Assembly: GCF_008370685.1 (NCBI RefSeq)
Contig: NZ_VTZU01000022.1
Span: forward strand, 1-64,000
From: Aquimarina sp. RZ0
GTDB taxonomy: Bacteria > Bacteroidota > Bacteroidia > Flavobacteriales > Flavobacteriaceae
Direction of reading: 5' to 3'
DNA: 64,000 bases
The notes under the pieces were generated by a model, which saw nothing but the letters and a program-made list of their open reading frames with translations, was not told the DNA's origin and did not search any database. The position numbers and the translations under genes were made by a program. This document shows positions 7,977-16,285 of the stretch, one piece after another. How positions within the stretch are numbered: position 1 is the first letter of the stretch; every line of letters starts with the position of its first letter.

Positions 7977-9233
7977 ATGGAAATACTACAACAATTCACT
8001 AAAAAGAAAGAAGAAAAATCGGATTCAGCACCTAAAAACGGAATCTCTATAGAGACCAGAAACCAATCTGGTGTAGCCTATGAAGATGCCAAAGCTTGCG
8101 GCGGGAGAACACCGAATCTAAAAGCATCTCTGGAAACACTCTATGAGCAATTCTTTACAAAAACCAAAAAAGATACTTTTGAACAGGAAAAACTAAAGCA
8201 GCCTTATCTTATTGAGCAGGAAAGTCTGCGGATAAAAACATCCCATACAGAAGAAGAAATAAAAACAATAAAAAAAACGCAGGAAGAAGCTCAATCCGAA
8301 ATCAATACACTTCATCAGGAAGGAGTGATGACGATCAACAATCAGGAAACGCTGGAAAAGATGAAACCGCAATCCAATATAAAATTATGGTTAGGTGTAT
8401 TTCTCATAATCCCGTTGAGTTTATATATCGGTATCTTTTATATCTCTACGGCATATTCTGCTTTTTTTAAGGAATTCGACCCCAATGTCAGCCTTTTTCA
8501 AACCATTTTTGAAGCACAAGCATTAACAAGAGCCTATGAGGCAGGATGGATGGAAGCAGGATTTATATTGCTAATCCCTTTTGTATTCTTTTCACTTGGA
8601 TACCTGATTCATATGCTCTGGAGTCAGAAAAAATGGAGTGGCTATATCAAAGTTGCACTCCTCTTTATCATTACCTTTTCTTTTGATGCGATTCTGGCAT
8701 ATCTCATTGATCAAAAAGAATACAACTTTAATAAAACACCTGATTCTCCAGAGTTCACCCTATCCGGAGCTTTTCTGGATCCTACCTTTTGGTTGATCAT
8801 ATTTGCCGGTTTTGTTTCTTATATCGTTTGGGGGCTTGTCTTTGATATGATTATGATAGAAAACAGCAAGAGAGATGCACTACTTTATTTTAGAAAAAAC
8901 CATACAGAAAAACTACAACAAAAAAACAAACAACTTACCAAAATACAGGAAAAACTAGAGCAAGCTGAAGAAGAAAGCGACTCTAACAAAGTACGATTAA
9001 AAGAATTAGAATGTATCATTGACGGTTTTATCCTGCCTATCCAGAATTATAAAGTATTTGCTATAGAATATCTAAAAGGCTGGCAAAAATATATTGCCGC
9101 AGAACTTCCTATCGGGCAAGAACAAAAAACAAAACTGCTCAACGAATGCAGCATTACCTATCAATCACATATACAAGCATTGGATCTGGTTGCTGATGAC
9201 TACCAAAACAAGGTATTTACCAAGGCATTATAA
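7977..9233 (+). CDS. Four-helix membrane protein flanked by coiled coils
   Basis: 418 residues. A polar N-terminus is followed by a charged coiled coil (about 70-130) and four membrane helices (about 136-158, 193-214, 224-243, 270-293). A second coiled coil (about 300-350) and a helical C-terminal domain follow. No family was recognised. The layout, with long cytoplasmic coiled coils around a compact membrane core, suits a membrane scaffold or gated assembly. The preceding 122-nt gap is the largest within the cluster and could hold an internal promoter, but no clear TAnnTTTG box was seen there. Confidence 0.8.
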   Translation: MEILQQFTKKKEEKSDSAPKNGISIETRNQSGVAYEDAKACGGRTPNLKASLETLYEQFFTKTKKDTFEQEKLKQPYLIEQESLRIKTSHTEEEIKTIKKTQEEAQSEINTLHQEGVMTINNQETLEKMKPQSNIKLWLGVFLIIPLSLYIGIFYISTAYSAFFKEFDPNVSLFQTIFEAQALTRAYEAGWMEAGFILLIPFVFFSLGYLIHMLWSQKKWSGYIKVALLFIITFSFDAILAYLIDQKEYNFNKTPDSPEFTLSGAFLDPTFWLIIFAGFVSYIVWGLVFDMIMIENSKRDALLYFRKNHTEKLQQKNKQLTKIQEKLEQAEEESDSNKVRLKELECIIDGFILPIQNYKVFAIEYLKGWQKYIAAELPIGQEQKTKLLNECSITYQSHIQALDLVADDYQNKVFTKAL

Positions 9234-9340
9234 TATATCACCTACCACCCAACAACGATTTTTATTAAAATAGAACTCATCCTGGCTTTTATTTTTTTAG
9301 GAAATAGTCAAGAAGAGCTAACACTAATACAACCAAAAAA

Positions 9341-10261
9341 ATGAATTATTTCTCTAATATCCGTATCGCTTTTTTAAGTATTCTGCTAAGCTGCCATAAC
9401 CAATATGGGCAGAGTGCAGCACCTTCTGGGCAACTACATAGGCAGATCACTACTGCTCAATTTCCCAAATATATCTGCGACAATACCATCAATAATCTAA
9501 ATATAAGCGTCCTGTTAGATCTCTCTGACAGGATTGAGGCTCCTGATCAAAAAGAAAACGATATTCGGAACCTGATGAGTATTGCCCAAATATTCAAAGA
9601 TCACATTATGAAGAAAAGGTTTAATCAATTAAAAGACCGTATCAACGTTTTTTTTGAACCTAATCCGTCACTGAATAAAACCCACGAGGTTATTGAAAAA
9701 TTAAAATTCGATATCACTAAAAATTCTTCAAAAAAAGTGATGGAATCCATTGAGAAAAACTATGCAGAATATCCACCTCTCTTGTATGAATGGGCTCAGA
9801 AAAACCCAGAAACAAAAAAAGGTGCCGCTATCTGGAGGTTCTTTAAGAATAAAGCGGCTGATAATTGTATTAAAGAATGCCATAGAAATATCCTTATCAT
9901 TTTTACAGATGGATATTTATATCACAAAGGCGATTTTCTAAAAGTTGAAAACAGAACCAGCTATATCAATCAAAAAATAATCAACACCTCAGCACTATAT
10001 CAATACGATTGGAAAACCTATGCAAAAGAAAAAGATATGGGAATCCTATGGAAGCAAGAAGATACCTTAAAAAATCTGGAAGTTCTTGTATTGGGCATCC
10101 ATAAAAATAATAATCAAAATCCAAACGCAGAAGAGATTATCACGCACTATTGGAGTCAATGGTTTCAGGAAATGGGGATTGATCATTATACTATTAAAAG
10201 TACAGATGCTACAGTATATCTAAAAGAGGCTATTAACGATTTTATACTGTATAGAAAATAG
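9341..10261 (+). CDS. Lipoprotein with von Willebrand A-like fold and atypical MIDAS
   Basis: 306 residues. The signal peptide ends in a lipobox-like ILLSC (Cys18), so it is probably anchored to a membrane outside the cytoplasm. From about residue 52 the pattern is VWA-like: ISVLLDLSDRI, a long insertion, then ILIIFTDGYLY and LEVLVLGI. The first metal-site motif reads D60-x-S62-x-R64 instead of the usual DxSxS, so metal binding is uncertain. It lies 107 nt after the coiled-coil membrane protein and 39 nt before the channel gene. It may act as the outer sensor or a ligand-binding partner of the membrane components. Confidence 0.75.
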   Translation: MNYFSNIRIAFLSILLSCHNQYGQSAAPSGQLHRQITTAQFPKYICDNTINNLNISVLLDLSDRIEAPDQKENDIRNLMSIAQIFKDHIMKKRFNQLKDRINVFFEPNPSLNKTHEVIEKLKFDITKNSSKKVMESIEKNYAEYPPLLYEWAQKNPETKKGAAIWRFFKNKAADNCIKECHRNILIIFTDGYLYHKGDFLKVENRTSYINQKIINTSALYQYDWKTYAKEKDMGILWKQEDTLKNLEVLVLGIHKNNNQNPNAEEIITHYWSQWFQEMGIDHYTIKSTDATVYLKEAINDFILYRK

Positions 10262-10300
10262 TAGCAAAACCATTTTTTCATATATCAAAACTACCTACTT

Positions 10301-11725
10301 ATGAAAATATTTCTACACTATTGGTTAGAAAACAATGAAAACCCAAAAAAGTATTTGGTGGATCTTTTTCTTGTTGTTATTATTTTTATCTCTATTTCAG
10401 ATTTTTGTTTTGAAAGCATACTTGGATCATTACCCTATAGCCTGTCACTAATAGATGAAGGCATCATTATTATTTTCATTTTAGAATATCTGGCACGTTT
10501 CTATATCTGTAGTAATTTTAGAAAAGACTACAAAGAAAAAGGATGGATATATGCCATAAAACAAAAAATAAAATGGATGCTCCAATGGTCTTCTATCATT
10601 GATTTTTTGGCCATCATACCTACAATCAACTATTTCAAAATGTTTAGGATGCTTCGCTATCTTAGATTAATAAGACTCATTCGGCTTCTTAAAGCGTTCA
10701 AAATTATTAGAGACATTCATAAACTCATCATTATCCTAAAAGGAATGCGAGAAGAGAATCGTGTCTTTTATCTGTTTTTTAGCGCTACCATTACACTAAT
10801 CCTCATCACCTCATTAGGATTATACATTACAGAAAGTACAGCCAGTAAAGACTTTAATTCTTATACCGATAGTTTACTATATGCATTAAAAACAATAGAA
10901 CTACTAGATGATACGCCAACTACCTTTATTGGCAAAATACTCTCTAGTTTCTTACTCATTTCTAACATAGCCATATTTGGCTTCTTTATTTCAATCATTA
11001 GCAATAAAATCAAAATACTTATGGATACGATCACCACCGGAAAAATACAAAAACTAAACCTAACCAACCATACAGTGATTTGCGGATATACCAAATCATC
11101 ACAGAATGTAATCAAAGATCTGTTACGAGAAAGGAGAAATCATAATCAGGTAGTATTAATCACTACAAAAACTATCGAGGACATCTCTGGAGTAATCTAT
11201 GTACATGCCGATTATACCGAATATAAAAGCCTGGAAAAAGTAAACATTACCAAAGCAAAGAATGCCATTGTATTTGGAGAATCCAAAGAATCAGATACGA
11301 TCCGAGATATTGATTTAAGAACTGTAATGACGATCTTTCATATAGAAAAAATGGCACCTCATGTACATACCATTGCAGAAATCAATGATTCTCAAAATGC
11401 AGAAATCATACAAGATAAAATTAATGGAGATGAAATCATTTACAAAGAACTTATAGATGCCAAAATCATTAGTAATTGCATAAAAACACCTAACATATCA
11501 AATTTGTTTTATGATCTTTTTGACCTCAAAAAAGAATCGGGCATTCAGACAACAACACTAGCCGCTCTGGCATTTACCAAAGCTGTTGAGGTAAAAAAAG
11601 TGAAACAGCGGTTTATAGAATTGGATAAAACTTTTCTGGGCATCATTGATGCTCAAAACAAATCACATATATCACCTCGTAATGCCACTATGGTAACGGA
11701 TCAATGTCAACTCATTTATATCTGA
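10301..11725 (+). CDS. Voltage-sensor ion channel with RCK/TrkA-N domain and degenerate pore filter
   Basis: 474 residues. Six membrane helices with a clear S4: seven basic residues at every third position (R116, R119, R122, R125, R128, K131, K134). The P-loop region aligns with potassium channels, but the TVGYGD filter is replaced by TIELLDDTP (residues 198-206). The downstream FIGKI-to-S6 segment is retained. A TrkA-N/RCK ligand-binding domain follows from about residue 250 (HTVICGYTKSSQN), with a C-terminal RCK-like end (FLGIIDAQNK). Loss of the filter implies that it does not select potassium in the usual way; it may be non-selective or pass other ions. It is the last gene of the cluster, followed by a terminator at 11748. 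Confidence 0.85.
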   Translation: MKIFLHYWLENNENPKKYLVDLFLVVIIFISISDFCFESILGSLPYSLSLIDEGIIIIFILEYLARFYICSNFRKDYKEKGWIYAIKQKIKWMLQWSSIIDFLAIIPTINYFKMFRMLRYLRLIRLIRLLKAFKIIRDIHKLIIILKGMREENRVFYLFFSATITLILITSLGLYITESTASKDFNSYTDSLLYALKTIELLDDTPTTFIGKILSSFLLISNIAIFGFFISIISNKIKILMDTITTGKIQKLNLTNHTVICGYTKSSQNVIKDLLRERRNHNQVVLITTKTIEDISGVIYVHADYTEYKSLEKVNITKAKNAIVFGESKESDTIRDIDLRTVMTIFHIEKMAPHVHTIAEINDSQNAEIIQDKINGDEIIYKELIDAKIISNCIKTPNISNLFYDLFDLKKESGIQTTTLAALAFTKAVEVKKVKQRFIELDKTFLGIIDAQNKSHISPRNATMVTDQCQLIYI

Positions 11726-11747
11726 CAAACACGCTAACATAGCCTGT

Positions 11748-11778
11748 AAAGCAACTCTAAAAAGAGTTGCTTTTTTTA
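11748..11778 (+). terminator. Terminator of the caspase/TIR/channel cluster
   Basis: AAAGCAACTCT (11748-11758) pairs perfectly with AGAGTTGCTTT (11763-11773) around an AAAA loop, followed by a T-run. It marks the 3' boundary of the eight-gene cluster. Confidence 0.88.
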
Positions 11779-11846
11779 TAAAAAATCTCATCAAACCGCT
11801 ACTGGATGCGTAGCACAACGCATCTTTTAAATTGTTAAAAGTAAAC

Positions 11847-11890
11847 TTCGAGGCAAACCACAGAACATTTAAACGATGATCATCGAGTAA
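11847..11890. repeat. REP-like degenerate repeat, right half
   Basis: TTCGAGGCAAACCACAGAAC followed by ATTTAAA resembles the right halves of 3863-3940 and 28892-28970. It runs into a TCGAGTAA tail also seen at 4270-4280. It lies between the cluster terminator and the next promoter motif. Confidence 0.4.
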
Positions 11891-11902
11891 AAATCCCCAA
11901 TT

Positions 11903-11963
11903 CTGAGGATATAATCTACTAAAATCTGACGATTGTTTCCCCTATAGTAATCTACGAAATTTG
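11903..11963 (+). promoter_or_regulatory. Candidate activator-dependent promoter, copy C of shared motif
   Basis: CTGAGGATATAAT starts at 11903. CTGACGATTGT starts 23 nt later at 11926, and TTTG lies at 11960-11963, 57 nt after the first repeat. The YegP-like gene starts at 12000. The layout matches copies at 594 and 4428. Confidence 0.5.
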
Positions 11964-11999
11964 AACTATAAATTAATCAATAATCAAAATTATTAAAAA

Positions 12000-12344
12000 A
12001 TGAGTAATCCAAAATTTCAAATCAAAGAAAGTAGTAATGATCAATTTTTCTTTAACCTTCATGCCTTAAATGGGCAGGTAATCTTAACCAGTGAACTATA
12101 CACCACAAAGCAAGGATGTAAAGGAGGAATTACCTCGGTACAAAAAAATGCAATCATAGATGATCGATATGAGCGCAAAGAGGCTAAAAACGGACAATTC
12201 TTCTTTATACTAAAGGCTGCTAATGGAGAACCTATCGGAAAAAGCGAACTATATACCACCAAAGCTGCAAGAGAAAATGGTATCGCCTCTGTGAAAAAAA
12301 ATGCTCCAATAGCGAGTATCGAAGATGCAACGGTAACGGTATAG
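12000..12344 (+). CDS. YegP/DUF1508 family protein, two tandem repeats
   Basis: 114 residues made of two copies of the DUF1508 unit. The first reads FQIKESSNDQFFFNL then SELYTTKQGCKGGI; the second reads YERKEAKNGQFFFIL then SELYTTKAARENGI. This is the two-unit architecture of E. coli YegP, a small cytoplasmic protein of unclear role. It is preceded by copy C of the shared promoter motif, which places it in the same putative regulon as the caspase/TIR cluster. Confidence 0.92.
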   Translation: MSNPKFQIKESSNDQFFFNLHALNGQVILTSELYTTKQGCKGGITSVQKNAIIDDRYERKEAKNGQFFFILKAANGEPIGKSELYTTKAARENGIASVKKNAPIASIEDATVTV

Positions 12345-12371
12345 GGACACTGCTGTAATTGTGAATACTAA

Positions 12372-12422
12372 AGGTTGCTCTCGAAGAAAAACAACTTTTT
12401 CCTGAGCAACCTAATCATCAAT
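12372..12422 (+). other. Hairpin in the gap before the DUF4236 gene
   Basis: AGGTTGCTC (12372-12380) pairs with GAGCAACCT (12414-12422) around a 33-nt A-rich loop. It may weaken read-through from the YegP-like gene or stabilise the RNA. It lacks a T-run, so it is not called a terminator. Confidence 0.35.
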
Positions 12423-12435
12423 AGGCAAGATACAC

Positions 12436-12687
12436 ATGGCTTTTAAATATCATAAACGCATCAGGCTGGGTAAAGGAATAGGATTGAATATTAGTAAATC
12501 CGGAATTTCTACCAGTTTCCGATCCAAAATTGGTTCTATTAGCTCCAGAGGCTATAGCATCAGAACCGGAATTCCCGGACTATCTTATAGAAAATCTTTT
12601 AAGAAAGGAAAAGGATGTTTGCTTTTTTGTATGCTGCTTATCAGTATTCCTTTCACCACATTTTCTATACTCTTCTATCTTCTATAA
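12436..12687 (+). CDS. DUF4236 protein with C-terminal membrane segment
   Basis: 83 residues. The N-terminal half has the DUF4236 pattern: FKYHKRIRLGKGIGLNISK, SGIST and TGIPGLSYR. This family is common in small accessory and phage-adjacent genes and has no established role. After a Lys-rich stretch the protein ends in a hydrophobic segment (CLLFCMLLISIPFTTFSILF), so it is probably membrane-attached with the DUF4236 part in the cytoplasm. Confidence 0.8.
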   Translation: MAFKYHKRIRLGKGIGLNISKSGISTSFRSKIGSISSRGYSIRTGIPGLSYRKSFKKGKGCLLFCMLLISIPFTTFSILFYLL

Positions 12688-12714
12688 ACCTATCATCATA
12701 CCTCTTGTATACCT

Positions 12715-13080
12715 ATGAAAAATCAAACTCTTATAAAACCTTTACTAATACTATTAGTACTCTTATCTATTTCTAATGGATGCACACCGCCAGATAGCAG
12801 TATTCCTGTGAATAACAATACACCATCCGTACTATGTATAGATACCAATTGTTCGGATTACAGCTCTCAGCAAGCAGCACAGGCTGCCTATGATGCCGAT
12901 CCTGAATGCAGAAATGATCTGGATCACGATAATGATGGTATTGCCTGCGAACATTTAGGCACCGCAACTACTGATTGTCTTACTACAGCAAACTGCGGAT
13001 GTTCCGGAAAAAGAAAAGCAGCATGCATACAAGACCCCTGTTGCCAATGGAAAGTAGGCGAAGGATGTATGTGTAACTAA
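12715..13080 (+). CDS. Excalibur-type lipoprotein with Cys-rich tail
   Basis: 121 residues. The signal peptide ends in a lipobox-like ISNGC. The central domain carries the Excalibur calcium-binding signature, NDLDHDNDGIACE, with spaced Asp residues followed by Cys-Glu. The last 35 residues contain eight Cys (CGCSGKRKAAC, then DPCCQW and CMC), probably disulfide-bonded outside the cytoplasm. Excalibur domains are usually found on extracellular proteins, sometimes with nucleases, but no nuclease domain is visible here. The function is unknown. Confidence 0.75.
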   Translation: MKNQTLIKPLLILLVLLSISNGCTPPDSSIPVNNNTPSVLCIDTNCSDYSSQQAAQAAYDADPECRNDLDHDNDGIACEHLGTATTDCLTTANCGCSGKRKAACIQDPCCQWKVGEGCMCN

Positions 13081-13098
13081 TGATAAACAACAAGACCT

Positions 13099-13326
13099 AT
13101 GATCAATACACTTATCTCCTCTTTATTTTTTGCAATAACCATAACAACAGCAGTTCCGATCAGATCATCAGATACAGATGTGTATATCTGTAAAGGACCG
13201 AGAAGTAAAAAATATCATCACCGTAAAAATTGTCGTGGACTCAAAAGATGTTCGACCCGAATCTACAAGGTATGCCTCAAAGAAGCTACAAACAAAGGCA
13301 GAACCCTATGCGGGTGGGAGGATTAG
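13099..13326 (+). CDS. Small secreted Cys/His protein
   Basis: 75 residues. A hydrophobic N-terminal segment likely acts as a signal peptide. The mature part reads VYICKGPRSKKYH, then NCRGLKRCS and TLCGWED. This spacing of Cys and His recurs in small bacterial proteins that I recall as metal-binding or disulfide-rich; no function is assigned. It starts 18 nt after the Excalibur-type gene and ends 36 nt before the RloC-like ATPase. Confidence 0.7.
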   Translation: MINTLISSLFFAITITTAVPIRSSDTDVYICKGPRSKKYHHRKNCRGLKRCSTRIYKVCLKEATNKGRTLCGWED

Positions 13327-13362
13327 GTTCTTAATAATTATGAATCAATTAAATCTAAAGAA

Positions 13363-15573
13363 ATGATAAAAAAAATAAACCTGAAACAGGTAGCTACTTA
13401 TGATACGGATGGGGCTCAAATTGATAATTTAAAAAAAATAAACTTCATATATGGAGCCAATGGATGTGGGAAAACAACCATATCGAATTATTTACAGAAT
13501 CCGAAAGATACAAAATATGAAGACTGCACATTAGAGACAGAAAATACTCAGGAAATAAAAACATTAGTCTACAATAAAGAATTTAGAAACCGAAACTTTG
13601 GTAAAGGAAAACTTGGAGGGATTTTTACACTTGGAGAAGCTACAAATGAAGAAATAAAAACTATTGAAGAGAAGATAGAAATTTCTAAAACCTTAAAAGC
13701 AGATGAAAGAAGAATGAGAGAAACTCTAGAATCTCAGATTCAGAAAAAGGAAACTCTGATGTTAGATTTTAAGGAATTTTCATGGAAAAAAATTTACAAA
13801 AAATATGAACCCATTTTTAAAGATGCCTTTGTAGGTTCAATTAGTAAAGAAAAATTTAAAGACAGGTTATTGCAGGAATCTACAAATAATATTTCTCCCA
13901 TAAGTACATTTGATTCTCTTAAAGCAAAAGCTAAAACAATTTTTGGTGAAGTCCCACAAAGTATTTTTTCAATAAATGAAATTGAATTTAACAAAATACT
14001 CGAAATAGAGAATACTCCTATTTGGCAAAAAATAATTGTGGGTAAATCTGATGTAGATATAGCAAAACTTATCCAAAAGCTGAATATCAATGACTGGGTA
14101 AATGAAGGTCGCACTTATATTCAGGACGATAAAAACTGCCCATTTTGTCAACAGAAGACAATTACTAAAGATTTCAAGAACCAATTAGACAGTTTTTTTG
14201 ATGACGTATTTGTAGAAGATATAAAACTGATTAAGGAATTGAAAGAAGGATACAATCTACTTACTTCTAACCTGATTCACGAATTAAATACTATAGAATC
14301 AAATCAACGTAGTTTAAGCGACACAAAACTTAATATCGAAAAATTTTCAGCCTGTCTTAAAACAGTAATCAGCCTGAGTACTACTAATAATCAACTGTTA
14401 AACAATAAAATTAAAGAACCCAGCAGAAGCATTGAATTAGTAAAATTAAAAGAGCAATTAGAACTGATTTCAGGCTTGATAACAGATGCAAATTTTGAGA
14501 TAAAAAAACACAATGATATTGTTGTAAATTTTAAAGTTGAAAAAGAAAAACTCATCCAACTCATATGGAAATATATCGCAGATGAATTTAGTACCGAGCT
14601 AGGAAAATTTAATACCGAAAATAAAGGATTTCAAAAAGGTATAGATTCATTAAACGGTAAAATAGAAGCAAAATTAAAGGATTTTAATTTACTAAACTCT
14701 GAAATAAAAAATCTGAATAAAAATGTTACCAGTATTCAACCCACAATTGATGAAATAAATAGATTACTAAAAACTTATGGTTTTACTAATTTTAAAATCG
14801 TGCCCGCCGATGACGAAGGGTTTTATCAGATTAAACGAGAAGATGGTACCATTGCAGAAACAACATTGAGTGAAGGAGAAATTACATTTATTACTTTTTT
14901 ATATTATCTTCAATTAGCAAAAGGAGGAGAGAGTGAAGATACTGTAACTGATGAAAGAATTCTCGTTATAGACGACCCTATTTGTAGCTTGGATAGTAAC
15001 ATCTTATTTGTTGTCAGTACTCTTATAAAAGAAATTATTAAAGGCATAAAATCAGGAAAAGGAAATATTAAACAAATCATTGTTTTAACGCATAACATTT
15101 ATTTCCATAAAGAAGTATCTTATGAAGATAGAAAAGATAGAGGCGAAAAAGCTCTTTATTGGATTATCCGAAAAAATCAAAATCGATCTACAATACAAAG
15201 TTATGGAGAAAAAAATCCGATCAAATCATCCTATGAATTACTATGGAGAGAAATAAAAGAATGGCAAAAAAGCTCTGGAATAACAATTCAGAATACTATG
15301 AGAAGGATTTTGGAAAACTTCTTTAATATTTTAGGAAACAAAAGGAATGATTTTTTGGTTGATAAATTTTCTTCTGCTGAAGAAAAAAGCATTTGCAGAT
15401 CTCTTTTAAGCTGGACAAATGAAGGATCACATACTTTCCCTGATGATTTGTTTGTTGAAACTCCAGAAGAAACTATTTCGAGATATTTGGTCGTCTTTAA
15501 GAACATATTTACTCATACAGAAAATAAAGGGCATTACAATATGATGATGGAAATAAAAAGTGAAGATGATTAA
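13363..15573 (+). CDS. RloC/PrrC-like AAA_13 ATPase, candidate anticodon nuclease
   Basis: 736 residues. Walker A is GANGCGKTT (31-39). A long coiled-coil region contains a zinc-hook-like CPFC (259-262). The ABC signature is TLSEGE, Walker B is ILVIDDPICSLDS (D537-D538), and a switch His lies in VLTHNIYFH (H577). The C-terminal domain keeps R647-x3-E651 and H690 in NEGSH, comparable to the Arg-Glu-His triad of PrrC and RloC anticodon nucleases. Length and the zinc hook fit RloC, which cleaves tRNA anticodon loops in response to DNA damage or phage. The triad alone does not prove nuclease activity, because related AAA_13 proteins share this end. No restriction-modification genes adjoin it. Confidence 0.75.
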   Translation: MIKKINLKQVATYDTDGAQIDNLKKINFIYGANGCGKTTISNYLQNPKDTKYEDCTLETENTQEIKTLVYNKEFRNRNFGKGKLGGIFTLGEATNEEIKTIEEKIEISKTLKADERRMRETLESQIQKKETLMLDFKEFSWKKIYKKYEPIFKDAFVGSISKEKFKDRLLQESTNNISPISTFDSLKAKAKTIFGEVPQSIFSINEIEFNKILEIENTPIWQKIIVGKSDVDIAKLIQKLNINDWVNEGRTYIQDDKNCPFCQQKTITKDFKNQLDSFFDDVFVEDIKLIKELKEGYNLLTSNLIHELNTIESNQRSLSDTKLNIEKFSACLKTVISLSTTNNQLLNNKIKEPSRSIELVKLKEQLELISGLITDANFEIKKHNDIVVNFKVEKEKLIQLIWKYIADEFSTELGKFNTENKGFQKGIDSLNGKIEAKLKDFNLLNSEIKNLNKNVTSIQPTIDEINRLLKTYGFTNFKIVPADDEGFYQIKREDGTIAETTLSEGEITFITFLYYLQLAKGGESEDTVTDERILVIDDPICSLDSNILFVVSTLIKEIIKGIKSGKGNIKQIIVLTHNIYFHKEVSYEDRKDRGEKALYWIIRKNQNRSTIQSYGEKNPIKSSYELLWREIKEWQKSSGITIQNTMRRILENFFNILGNKRNDFLVDKFSSAEEKSICRSLLSWTNEGSHTFPDDLFVETPEETISRYLVVFKNIFTHTENKGHYNMMMEIKSEDD

Positions 15574-15661
15574 AATGCAATTTTAGAGATGCATTCTTAA
15601 TTTTATTAAAATCTATCTATTAAAGTTAAGTAAGTAGTATCTAATCTTATTAGTATACATA

Positions 15662-16225
15662 CTAGCATTTTTTTAGAATATATAAGGTATAACCAAGATC
15701 AATGGTTTCTACAGTTTCAAAACCAAAACGCTGATACCAAACTATATTTGATGCAACTGAAGTTTCGAGATATATTGGGGTAGTGCCACAAAATGTCACT
15801 ACCTCCTCTAGTAATTTGCTTCCTTTTCTTTTTTTTTGATGATTAGGGTCAACACCTATAAACCATAAATGAACAAAACAATGATCGGGATGTTTACTTT
15901 TCAGCAATCGATCTCTTTTCAAAGCTTTAGGCACTTTTTTTAACCCTATTACTTCAAAAATCAGTTTCAAATCCCAAATAACAGTACTCCAACTGAATTT
16001 TTTAAGTTTTGGATATAAAATAATACACGCAGCGTTCTCATCTTCTGAAATAAATATTTTACCGAATTTTAACCCATATAAAAAACAGTATTCTATTAAT
16101 TTTTTTAATCTTATTTCTCTGTTAGCATCTTGCTTTACTATATAATTAATAGATGTATTCTTATCAAAAGAGTGGCTAATAATATCAACAATTCTGGATT
16201 TATCTTCTAGAGTAGCTACCCGCAT
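15662..16225 (-). CDS. GNAT-family N-acetyltransferase
   Basis: 187 residues. The order is typical of GNAT enzymes: MRVATLEDKSRIVDI at the N-terminus, HLWFIGVDPNHQKKRKGSKL as motif A (acetyl-CoA binding) and YLETSVASNIVWYQRFGFE as motif B. Motif A is slightly off the Q/RxxGxG consensus, with KGSK at its end. The substrate is unknown. It is transcribed divergently from the cobalt-chelatase genes, with 60 nt between the starts. Confidence 0.85.
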   Translation of the reverse strand: MRVATLEDKSRIVDIISHSFDKNTSINYIVKQDANREIRLKKLIEYCFLYGLKFGKIFISEDENAACIILYPKLKKFSWSTVIWDLKLIFEVIGLKKVPKALKRDRLLKSKHPDHCFVHLWFIGVDPNHQKKRKGSKLLEEVVTFCGTTPIYLETSVASNIVWYQRFGFETVETIDLGYTLYILKKC

Positions 16226-16285
16226 ATGAAATTATAAGTTGTTGCACAGAATTCCGTATTTTTACCATATCATACAAAGATACAA

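Noticed and set aside
10301..11725. Calling the channel potassium-selective
   Set aside because: The TVGYG filter is missing, so only a voltage-sensor/RCK channel can be claimed.
16226..16285. Cobalamin riboswitch upstream of the cobalt-chelatase genes
   Set aside because: The gap is 60 nt and shows no B12-box-like sequence; too short for the element.
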